From Maylandia zebra (taxonomy: Eukaryota > Chordata > Actinopteri > Cichliformes > Cichlidae): a DNA stretch of 64,000 nucleotides. The position numbers and the translations under genes were made by a program. Positions 1 to 12,584 of the stretch are shown here, piece after piece; the stretch's first letter is position 1, and each line of letters begins with the position of its first letter. The notes under the pieces are model-generated. The model saw only the letters and a program-made list of their open reading frames with translations, did not search any database and had not been told where the DNA came from. The DNA lies in contig NC_135185.1 in NCBI RefSeq assembly GCF_041146795.1, positions 22,712,529 through 22,776,528 on the forward strand, read 5' to 3'.

Positions 1-3000
1 GCAGCCTTTAGCCTCATAAGAGCATTGGTTATTTGTACAACAACTAATCTGCCACGCTGTCTGTTTTGAATTAAGTGGTTGCACTCGGGATGGTTTCTTC
101 CTTTTGAAATATCAGTGCACTATGAGAGATTTATTTATCATGGAATATAATAAAAAATATGAATTCTTCTGCGAAGAAGTCAAGGCCAGTTGTGCTTTGT
201 TTGTTTGTTCATCGATATGTCTGCCTGTTCATTTATGTGCTCTTATCTCTGTGACTATCTGCAACAGGGAAACACCCTCGGTTATTTATTACCTTCCAAG
301 CAGGTCAGCCCACTGTACATACGCAGAGAAAGCAGCACTTTGAAACTGTTATCTCTTTCCGCATGAAGTGCAGGACTACTAATGATACATGTTCAACCTG
401 GACTGACCCATTGATAGTTTAGCCTTATGTAACACATGTGTCATTATTGTTGACTGAAAACCGTGTCTGCAGCTGGGATGTGTGTTTACAAAGAAACTTT
501 CAGTTTCTGTTCTCTCTTGGTCTCGCACTCTTAACTTTTAAGACAAGTTGGGTAGTTGCAAAATGTTTCTTTTATTGAAATTCCCGCCTAGACAGATCAC
601 TTAAATCTATTCAAAGTAGCAACCAATAGGAATGTACCAGTTTATTGTCGGCTAATGTTACTGCCATTGGTTAGACTCCATTTATAGTTTTCTGTATCTG
701 GGATCCAGGTTTATTAGTTACAAACACAATTTGAGCTCATTCAAAATCGGTTGACAACTTTATGATTAATACGCAGATCTTTGCTTACCTGACACAAAGG
801 GTACAGTGGAAAATTACAAAAACAAATCGGTTTCCACTACTGTCTAAATTATTTCAATCATTAGTTCTGGCCCAGAATTTCCAACTTGTTGCAGCGCTAG
901 TATACAGTGCATATTATATTATTAAGCTCAGGTCAAGAGGACAGAAGGTTGTGCACCTCATGTCGACCCACTTGAATGCCAACGACGCATAGCGGCATGC
1001 AGGACTCTAAGGTGGCTTACAGTCTCTATAGGCTTATACATACATTGTGTGAGCAGTCTTGGAAGTTTGCAGGTTTTGAGTCCAACAATGTTGGTGAACG
1101 GGTGTATTGATGGTTATATACATGTGTATATATGTATGAAATATATGAATGACACTCAGAGCTGGTCATGGATGATGATGAATTTGCCACCTTCAGTTTG
1201 ATATCTTGTGTTAAATCATACACATAATGTGTTCTGCTTAACTTTTAAGAAACATGCATTAAAATCCGCTCACTAGCCCCGTAAATGTCTTCTGCCTGTT
1301 TTCTCTCGTGAAGGACAAGGTTTGAACATGTAGGGACTAACATCACTGCTGTTACTGTCTATTTGCCTATTCATATCTTTCACAGACTACATTTGCATAC
1401 TAACAATGCATATTTTAAACATTTGCATACCATTTGTAGTAAGTACAGGTCAGTCACAGATCATATCTCTTAACGTAACCCATGGCAGTTTTTTTTTCCA
1501 TTTCTGTTATTAAGCCTTGAACCTCACAGAGAATTTGTTCATTGCTTTACTATCTGGATGTTTATTTTAAGCGCATTTATTTAATTTTTTTTCCTTCAGT
1601 ACAGGTTATTAGTTTAAAGAACAATGCTCTACATGATTGTGTTTATAGCCTGGGATGATTTGCAAAACATACTCCTAAAAGAGACAAGAATAAGGAAACA
1701 AGTGCAGTTTAACATCCCCATAGCTAACACTGGATAATTCTGAATACTAGCACAATGGCAGTTGAACCAACTTCATACTTTTATTGAGCTTCTAAACATT
1801 TTTTTGAAATCAAGTTGGATGATTTTGATATTTAGAATGGAAAAACTAAATGTAAACAGGGTTGTAAAAACCTACAGTTTTCCGAGGGATGTCCACGAGG
1901 GCAGTCGCATGCCCTGGAACGGGACTGGGGTGAGGCCCTCTGTCATCTCCAGACACAAGCAGCTGGAGGCAACTGCTAGTGATCCTTCCACAGGTTCACC
2001 TAAGGAAGTCTTGTTACAGCAAGTAATTCTTTTACTTTTAAGTAAGAACAGTAATCTGGGGGTTTGACAAAACATGTACTGGAGCTCAAGCTAGTTGCTT
2101 CAAGCTATTTCTAGAAGTCCTTGCTTAAACCTTTTTTGCATGTCTGTCTGCAGCGTCAGAAAGCAGGTGAGACACTTGCACACATTTAGACATGAAGTAC
2201 AGGCAGCTGTGCTACATGTAAATGTATAGTAAATAGTTGGACAGGATCAGTTAGCAAATATTTGTTACTTCACTTAAAACAGGTGAGCTGTCACATAAAA
2301 TTGACCTTTATCCCAATGACAGAAATTTGGAGTTAATTGTTATACTTGTTTTGACTGTTAATCTAAAGATTTCAGATTGACTTCAATTAAAAAAACAAAC
2401 AAATTTCATAAAAATAATATTATGTTGATGGAGTGAAGTTTAAAACAAGCCAGCACTTGACTAATGTACAGCATGCACTCATCAGCTTTATTGATTGGTT
2501 AATAGAAAATCAGAAAACTGTGATATAAACCCACCATAACTATCCCCAAATCACAGGGTCGCGCCATCAGGCGTCCTGATTAGTCAGAATAAATTTTACA
2601 TTTACCAGATTGTGACCAAGAGGTGACGCGTCAAGCCTAAACATTTGAGAACATTTGACAAATGATTTCTGAGCCTCCAGTCGATGGTCCTAATAATAGT
2701 GGTGGATTAATTTTCTTTTTATAGACACACCCCAAGGTTTAATCTTAGTCCATATGCACTTCAGGACCACAGCTATGCACAAACCTAAGGGTAATTTGAG
2801 TATTTGCAACCTCGGCGGTTATTAAACTGTCTTTATCCATTTTATTTTCATTGAATGCTGATAGAACTTCCTCTTTAGCATCTTCTTAAGAGACTTAAAT
2901 GCATTAAATATGTTTTAATAGATATTTCATCTTATGAAGAAGTAACTTTGGAAACGAAGACAGAATTGGGGGAAAAAAAAGCTGTCAGTGGTTGAAAACA

Positions 3001-4500
3001 AACTGAACAACATCCTAATTATCTCAAAATCATGTGTCATTGATCAGTTCATCGACTAATGATAGGGACTATGACACTAAGCTACTGTCCTTCTCATTAG
3101 GACCTTATTGGGCTGTCAGAGGACTGTCTGCTCTGGGCATACGGGGCACTGTCATATCCACACTGCTGGTCGATTGATGGTCCATTAACAGCCTATTAAA
3201 CATGACTAAGTGAAGGAGTTAGGAGTACAATGTTGGGCCAATGGGGGTTTCCCACTCCACAGCATGGATGTCTGTCTGTTAATAGACCCTGGTGGATTGC
3301 CATTTTCAAGTGTTGCTGGCCTGTTATAATAGCAGCGATTTTGAAAAGTTTGACAAGAGCTTTTAAAATATGGTTGGAACGATTGGGAATGCCTGTCATG
3401 TGCAGCTATTTCTGCTGGTATGTGGTGCTTTGAATAGAAGCGTATTCTTCAAAGAGTCTGACTGTCTTTAGGTTTTGTTGTGATTAAAGGAGTTTGGATA
3501 ATTAGGCTTAATAAAATGCACAGAAGCAGTAAAGTATAGCAAACTATACAGACCACCTGGAGTCCCAGAATGTTTAAGTGAGATTTATGGTCTAGGAGAA
3601 CAGAGGCGCTGTAGAGCTTCAGTCACAGGAGCTTTTGTTTTTCTTCAGTGACTTTACAGCCATCCCGAAATAAAGTGAAGATAACAATACGGAGGAGCTC
3701 CAAGTCTCCGGAACTTTGAGCTCAAGGAACTAATGTCCAGGAAGTGTTTAAGGAACTGAAGGTTCATTTTGCCCCTTTTGTTTTTACTGTAGTGTAAAGA
3801 CCCATAAAGACGAATCAAATTAATCACCAAGTGAGGAGGTGATGAGGTTATGACAAAATGTCCAGATGCTTTAGCAAGGCCATATGCATTACTTTAAAAA
3901 AATCACTACTATAAGTTTTTATTATTTATTTAATAATTAAAAAAAATCCAAATAGAAGAGTCAAATCCACCTAAGTTAAATTGTAAATGTACAGCAGTGT
4001 TATGAGTATGCATGTATGCATAGTATGGAGTGTAATACTGGGATATTTACTTGTATTAATAGAACTATTCACTGTAATGAAAAGAACTATAATAACACAA
4101 GCAAAATCTTAGGTTGGTCATTGTAAGTCCAGTCTTCTGTTGCTGCATGATGTTATAGGTTAGCCTGATGGCTGAACGTTTGAACCTTTGTCTGAACTTT
4201 CAGAAAGTACTTCCTGTTTAACCCTAACAATATCTGACTGACATTTAGTTAACCCAACTTCTCTGTTGATTGAGGAAAGTTCTAAATGACTTCACCCTCC
4301 CTGACTTTTTTTATTTTTCCCACTCTTGCCACTTCCTGATAATAGTTTGTTCCTTCTTCACAGTTGAACAGTCGTTGATCTGTTGATACATAATCTTCAT
4401 TCTTTTTGTCTAATTTGTTAAAAATGCAAGACAAAGACAGAGGAGTTTGACATTAATGTTGAAAAATATCACTAATTTTTCTTTTTCTTTTACATTTCAG
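1..4500 (+). other. ssbp4 intron 1 (distal part), no gene recognised
   Basis: The stretch before the LisH exon is AT-rich, with short scattered frames that look random. I looked for an exon encoding the conserved SSBP start (MFAKGKG) and did not find it, and there is no CpG-rich promoter. I infer that this is the 3' part of the first ssbp4 intron. It ends in a good acceptor, a pyrimidine-rich tract and CAG just before 4501. Confidence 0.6.
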
Positions 4501-7500
4501 GTTGGCGTTATATGTGTACGAATACCTGCTACATGTGGGAGCACAGAAATCAGCACAGACCTTCCTGTCTGAGGTAAGACGGCAGCCATGACATCGACTT
4601 TTTTATGCTGTACCGAGCCCGGTCGGTTTAGAAATGCCTTCGTTCTTTGCATCTTTCCTGAAAATCACCCTTATAGTTTAACCTTACCAACTCCTGTTCA
4701 AGTACATGTTACCAGAAACATTGGCCTTGGTTACTAATGAATGGAAAACGGCTTCCTGCATTACCAAGCTTTACACGATAGATCCCTCCTGTAGCTCGTG
4801 TTATAGCAGCTTGTACCCTCTCAGGCATACATCGTCAGTGCAAACATGCTAAACATGATTACAGGGTGCAAGGTGTTGCATAAATTTTTCATAAGGAAAT
4901 CCTATAACGTTACACCGGATCATGCTCACTGTCCAACCAGGGGATCTTAGTGAACCGGTGAAGTAATGTTATTTCTAGCCGTTTATAGGCAGTGTATTGT
5001 AAACTGCATTGTCTCAAGTCTGCTGACAGCCCATTTGGGTGTAAGGAAGTAAATTAATAAGCTATACTCTAGATGATGATTGTACTTTACATTAAAAAGA
5101 GGAACAGTAGAGGGCTAATAGAAGAAAGATAGTCGGGAAGAGGGTGATGCACAGAGCCAGAAGGATGCCGATCTTCACATTCGATACCAGTGACAGTTTG
5201 AGACTAACTGATTATGTGTTCTTAACCTCGGACCTGCAGACATAATCCTCCCTCTCTAGTGGCCATAAGTGACCTCTTTTCTTCTGGCTTCCTTTTCCTT
5301 TCCCTTTTTCTTTTCCTTCTCTCAGATTCGATGGGAGAAGAATATTACATTAGGCGAGCCCCCCGGATTCCTCCATTCATGGTGGTGGTAAGCGATCTAT
5401 TCAGTTGTTCTATTATTAGCAGAGCCTTTTTGCTTTTTATTCTTGTTTATTTCGAGTGAGTATGTGGATTTTTACTTGCGTAAACACATTTTACAGTGTG
5501 CATCTTAAACTGTGTATCCCCCCTCCAATAAATCACTACTGTTATGTGAACAAACAGCTGTAATCCAGGTTTGAGAATAATAAACTCAACACATAAATCA
5601 GTACATGCAACCATTCAAAAGTTAAGGTGCTTGGGAAATGCCACTTTTTAATTTAATTAAGGGTACTTGCCCATATTCATGATTTAAAGTGACTCTCAGA
5701 GGTGGGAGGTCTGACAGAGTCTCACCCTTGGGGTTGACCAGACTCACCGAGGGCGTGACCCCCTCCCTTCCTGTCTTCTCGCCTCTCCCCTCCTCCAGCT
5801 CTCCAACCTTCACCCCCGATTCTGAAACAATAGATCCAGATGGTTAGGGAATGGACCCCCCCTCCCCCCCCTCCCTTCCCCCTCCTCACCCTCTCGTCAA
5901 CCTTTGTAGCCCCCCCACCTCCCACTTTTTTCCCCTTTGTTCACATGGGAGAGGGATTCTTGGTAGATTAACCCTTTGCATTCCAGCTTCCTTTGTGTAC
6001 AGCCTCCCCCAACCCCTACCTCCACCCCCCAATCATTTCTCCCCAGGGCTAAGATTTAACCTTTAGGGTCAATACCTTACGAACTGATCAGCAGTTTCAC
6101 TTGTTTTGAGGGATTGCCCTCATCCTGTGGTTCACATTTACGGGTAGAACCATGTTTGTTTTACTGTAAAACCCACATTTAACAGCATTTTTTTTTCTTT
6201 CTTTCTACCACATATTTAAACTTGGATGGAAATATTTAAGCCTGTTATTGGTATGTGGGTTTCCTGTGGATGCAGAGTCCCCTCCATTGTGTCCGTTTGT
6301 AGTTAAGACTACTGAGAATTGAGGCTACACTTAAACAGATCTTAAGCTTATGTAGCTAAAAAGAAACTGAGCAAAAGCTAAATCGTTGAAAATCTAAACT
6401 AAAAATTAAGCTGCTGAATTGTCTTAATACACTGAAACAGTAGCAGACAAGGAGTATTTTATTTTTCTAAAAGTCAGCACACCTAATGACCAAAACCACA
6501 GAAGAATACAATTTATTTTCATTTTTTTCATACTTCTTCACATTCTTGGCATATGAAACCATTTAGCTTTCACTTAAGACTTTGAAATCTGTTCAGTATA
6601 AGCTTTTAAATGATTCCTGGAAATGACTGGAGAATAGTTAAAATCATGCGTTTTAATGGGGATTTAAAATATGAGAGGAGTTGGCAGGTGTTTGGAGGAG
6701 TACTGACTAGTACCTGAATCACGTCTTTTAACGGGAAGATGTTATTTTCTTACCTCCTCTTAATAAAAGTTTAACATAGAGAGTGAACAACAGTGTTATA
6801 AGAGTGAGTTATTGAGCTCTGATGCTATTGAACCAGCTGTAAAAACAGCACACACACAGCTGAGTAGCTGATGCTTGGTTTGGACAGAACCACACCAAGA
6901 AGTTGATAAAAATGATGAGCAGTACCTGGTGATGTCACCACTGAGGAAGCTCTTGTATTGAGTTCACAGGTGGCCAAAAGTTTATTTGGATGAATGGGAA
7001 GTTTTATTGTCTCCTTGTGTTTAACAAGGAGAATTCATAGTAGAGATGGACCGATCCGATATTACGTATCGGTATCGGTCCGATACTGACCTAAATTACT
7101 GGATCGGATATCGGAGAAAAATAAAAAATGTAATCCGATCCATTAAATATCACGAAAGCACCTCACAAAACTTGCAACACGCCGTAACTCACCTCAGAAC
7201 GTTAGCACGTCTGAGCAGTATGCATCACGTGATAGAGCGGCTGTGGCATGCGGGACCTGTCGGTGGTCTGGATAGCATTTGGAGCTTCGCTAGCAACCCG
7301 GCATTTCATCTCCGACAAAGTTATCCCCGAGAGAAGTAAAGCAAGTGTGTAAGTCCATCTCTGAATGTTTGTAAAGCATTCCTGCGTTAAGCTTAACAAA
7401 CGATATATGGAGCGACTGCCTCTTCTTGCTGCTACTTCAATCATGAAACTGCTTAATGATCAGCTGATCGGCTTTTCTGTCGCGACTCCGTCTCTCTTGT

Positions 7501-9883
7501 TTGCTTTTGGCCCACTTTGCACCAGAAAGAGGAAACCAGCGGCTGAACAACAGCAGCACGTTTAAGCTTGATCAGCTGTTGTTCGAATGTATTTAATATT
7601 ACTTTCTACTCGAGGATCTTTTTCTACGTAGCTGACGCTGGTAACTGTGCAGGGGCGGATCTAGCAAAGTTTAGCCAGGGGGGCCGATAGGGCATTAACA
7701 GGGAAAAGGGGGCACAAAGACATACTTTTCTTTCTTATTCTCATTTAAAATGTCTAGCTTTTAATAAATAATTATCTGACACCCAAAGTTTTAATTTGAT
7801 GTAAAATGAATAGAAGTCAATTACTGTATATAGTGACTATTAAGTCTAATATACCCTAGTAAGCTATAGTACCTTTTCCTTTGGGAAGGTACCATCTGTG
7901 CAGTCTGCAATTTTGTTGAAGAAAGATGTTGAATCTATTTAATATTTCTTGAAAAATAATTGATTTCTGTGCATTTCTTTTCACACTGCATCAAATTAAG
8001 GTTGATTACGTCGATTAAGCATCATGAGGTGGAGCGTGAGGGGTGGTTCCCTATTTTTTATTTATTTATTTTTGTTGTTGCTGGGAGTTGGAACCCTATT
8101 AGTTAGGTTGCTTAATATATACGCTAAGTACTCTTTAAAATACCAGAATAGGGAGGATGGTGTAGGTTTAAGTCTATTAGATTGATCAGTATTGCTGAAC
8201 TATGAAATATTTTTTTTTTGCATACAGGTATAACAGAATAGCTTTAGTGTAGTTGTTGTTTTAAACTTGAGTATGAACTTATACAAAATGCAGCAAGATA
8301 TTTAAAAAAACAGTTTTGTTGATTAAAAAACACTATATCGGATTCATATCGGTATCGGCAGATATCCAAATTTATGATATCGGTATCGGTATCGGACATA
8401 AAAAAGTGGTATCGTGCCATCTCTAATTCATAGCTGTGGACAGTTCATCCTCATCAAAGGAGGAATTTCAACAATTGATCACGGTCACCAGAACAGCTAG
8501 CAGTGTCATCCGACATCATGACGACTGTTTACACTCAGTGGTTGTTGTGAGATACAACAAAAATAAATCAGAATATGTGTTCAAAGTGACAAACCCCCTA
8601 TACCCCCCAGGGTGTAGTTTACATATGAAAATGTTGACAATTGTGAACATCCCGAACATTTAAAAAGAAAAACAATATTCAGTGCAGGGCCACACAAAGA
8701 ACAAAGCAACATATTAAAAAAATTCTGAAAATGTCAAAGTACAGCATTTGCCAACCTTTCATACAAAGGCGACTCTGCTCCGTGAATCTTTGTAGAGCCT
8801 ATGATGTAACCTACGTGGCCAACGCCATTGCCAGCATTCATGCTTTTGCGCAGTGTTAATTGTGTTGTGTCCCAGCATTTTATGCGGTGCCAGCCACGAT
8901 ACAAACAAATAAAATCCTGAGGCTTTTCCCCTCCTGCCTACCCGGGCTTTGGTGTGGTCAGTTTTTGTTGTCGTTGGTTTTGTTTGGGTTTTTTCGGAAG
9001 CAAACATATTTGCCCCTCAGATTTTTCCACTTCTTTGTACATTCCCTCATGTTCGTTCCGATAGATTCAGCAAGCTCCCTGCCGCAATTTGCTGACTTCT
9101 GTGAGTCCTCAAATTGAGGCTATGGTTATGATTCCCCATATTTAGGTGATAATTGTTATTCTCTCACTGATGCATTCAAAAACTGGTACTGATCAGGCCA
9201 ATCACAATAGCTGCAGACTGCATTTATGTGCCATGTAGTTACATTTCCAGGTGCACATCAGGTTACAGGAGACGTTTGTGGCGCCGTCAACAATAAGAGT
9301 CCAAGGACGTGTTGTAATAAAAAGCAAATGAAAGTAGAGAATAATAATTTGAAAGCATGCAAGGCAGTATGAATCTAAAAAAAAGTTAGATTTGTTATTT
9401 AGTTAAAAACTTTGTTTCAGAAGGTTCTGAAAGGTGTAATAAAATAAGCATGATGCTGTGTTATGTAAACATTCAAGAAGTGCATCTTCTTGAGATCAAT
9501 TTTTTTTTTTTTTTAAGTTTTATTGCACACTTGAGCTTTCAACTTTGGTCATTAGTGCTGTTAGGTGCATTTTTTCCCCAACTTTTACCGGCACTTGCTT
9601 CTTCCAGAGTTTGCTGATACAGGTATCGCAATGCCCACAAAAACCCGCCTCCTCTCAGTCAGACTCATGCACTGCAGCTGAATAATACAGGCTTATTTTT
9701 ATTTTTTAATACAAATCAGACATCTTATGCCCTCAGTGTTGCGGCGACTTGTCCGCCCCTGGTATTGAAAATAATGTGGAATTATATTTTCTAAGGCATT
9801 CAAAGTTATGAATTCCAGTGTAATGGAAGGAATTTCCCCACTTTTGGGATTATTAGAGTATATCTTAAACAAATCAGGGGTTG

Positions 9884-9961
<78 letters not shown>

Positions 9962-10934
9962 AAGAATGTCTCTCTCCTCTGAGTTCATCTTGTCATTGTT
10001 TAAGCTGTTAGTAAAATAATCAGAGCAAATGAAAAAACATATGTGCTGCTTTGTAGCTTATGTGATCATTCTGACCTTCTAAAGATAGGCCACTAAGTTA
10101 GGATAAGCCAGCTTTTGGGATCAACATAATCTACTCCATTCTACTCATTTTGCTCAAATACAGGAGCTCATTATTGAACTATCCGAAACCTTCATAAATG
10201 TCTCATATGAAGGCAAGACTGTATGAAACGCACAAAAAAAATCCGCTTGGAAGTCTTAGTTTAGTCTTAGATGGGTAGCACACAGGCTGTTTGCATTCCC
10301 TGTTCTACTTATCATGCCCAAACACACTGACAAAGAAACTTTATGAATAGTTGGGTCCACTCTTGGTACGAGTCAGTGGAACAGTTACAGTGTAGGGACA
10401 GGAAATGGATGGAGGTAAAGAGGTCTGCACAAGTATGGTAATGCAAGTGTGTGCGTATGTGTGTATTCTGAGTGAGTGAGAGGTTGATTGAGGAGGCGAC
10501 ACTGGCATTGTGTCCCTCTTCCAATGATGCTCAAGTGTGTAAGAGGTGGTTTAAGAGCGCCAGGGAGATAGTGAGAGTGTGTGAATGGGTTATGAATAGC
10601 TGTTACACATTGGCTTGTATTGCTGTGTTTGCTAACCTTTGAACTGCACCCCCCCCCCCCTCCCTCTTTCATTTCAGCGTATTCTGGGATTTGTATTGTG
10701 CAGCTCCAGACCGAAGAGAGACGTGTGAACACTCCAGTGAGGCAAAGGCCTTCCACGACTATGTAAGTGACAGACTGGCTTTTCTAACACTTAAAAGGAA
10801 ACAATTAACAATTACTGTTAATCCTTTTTTTTTTTTTTTTTTTTTTTTTGCCTGTTCTTTTATGTATGTCTGCCAAGACAAACACTATATTTCAGTCACA
10901 AGTTCAAGTGTGTGTGTGTGTGTGTATATATATG

Positions 10935-10979
<45 letters not shown>

Positions 10980-12545
10980 TAACCAGAAGTAAAGTTCTAA
11001 CTAACGGTCGTTTAACAATTCATTGATACATTCTTTTCTTGATTAGTTGATGTTTGGCCTATAAAGTACAAGGACATGGGGAATGTCTGTCCTTATGTTT
11101 AAGGTGGAAATCCTCAAATTCCTTTTGTCTGATCTAACACACAAACATTCTGATCATTTCAAAGGCTGAAACTTTTCGATATTTGTCCTTTGGCTTCAAG
11201 AACAACTTAAAGATCCACTCACACAAATTGTAAAAAAGTTTAATTGAAAATGCTTTCCCCCCCTATGTTCTGTCTTGTGTCTGTGTATGTATACCGTTAC
11301 AGTGCTAGATACTCATTTAAAGTATTTCAGAGACTTCTTCAAACTTCAAAATTGTTCTTGACTAGTTTCATATGTCGGTTACAGTTGATGTTCTTAAAAT
11401 GGTCATGTCAACAACCCCAACCATGTGCTGTGTAGACCTGTTTACAAGAGGCAGGCATTTTAGACTAAAGTTAGCTGAAAGCAAGAAGGAAAGGTAGCTG
11501 CAAAAAGGCACCAGTGTAAGACAAAGGTTATTTTAAACTGAATCATATAAACCAATTTCAGTAGAGCTCAAGAATAAAACCGTGGAGCCAGAAATAAGTT
11601 TATAGGTCTCCTTTTAACTGCTTAAAGCCATGTAATTAAAATAAAACGAATAAAAAAAATGCAGTGTTCAACTCAGAAGTCGTCAAGAAGATCAATTTAT
11701 GTGCACCAGGCTTCTTGAGTTTTGCTGTCACACATGCTGAATGGCATGCATGGACATGTGTTAGACCCAAGTATGATTGAGCAGGGAACATTTCCATACC
11801 AAACCTATGGTTCCTCATTTCTTAAGGTGCATCAATAATTGACAGAAAAGGAAGAAACTTCAGAGGAGCAGAAAAATAAAAACAATTTGAGAAACAGCAA
11901 GAGGAAAAAACTGAGGGAATATTATGGAAATCCAAAGGGTCTCATTCTGTGGTGTTGCTGATTGAACGATGAAACTGAAAATGACATTATGTAGGTAGAT
12001 TGCAAGTCGGTGTTTCTCTTTGTTACAATGTATAATGTTGTTACAATGCACCACTTGAAACGACACCACACAGTGTAATATCCTTGCAGTGCCATGAAAA
12101 CCCTGCTTCTAAAAGTGTGTTCTTGTTACCAACTTATATTAATCATGTCTTTAGCTTTACTTAACATAGAATCGCAATTCAGCAACACACTTTTTTTTTA
12201 AAATTGTTTTTCTGAACTTCATAGGTGAGAATGTCTTAAATTCTTTTCAAAGGTCGGGGTCAGCTGTGGTTTCCATAGTTTGTAAGGATTCAGTGTCTCA
12301 TTTGAAATCAGTTCATTTGGATGGCCTCCTAATTGTTATTCCTGATTTTCCATCTTGCTGAGGAATTCCTCAAACAACAACTCCAGATTTCTGCAGCAAT
12401 AATGCAAAGTGTTGTTTTTATTCCAGCATGAGGAGAAACTGTAACTCTGTTGTCATGTCTGTAAAAGTCATCTGCTCTGATTGACACTGTGTCTGTCTTC
12501 GGCGTGTCCGCTTTGGCCAAGACAGTGTGGCATTGTGTGTGCGTG

Positions 12546-12584
<39 letters not shown>

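Noticed and set aside
7046..7565. Three overlapping frames of 66-97 codons in the first hAT element
   Set aside because: They show no transposase motifs (BED zinc finger or hAT dimerisation region) and overlap on both strands. The element is non-autonomous.
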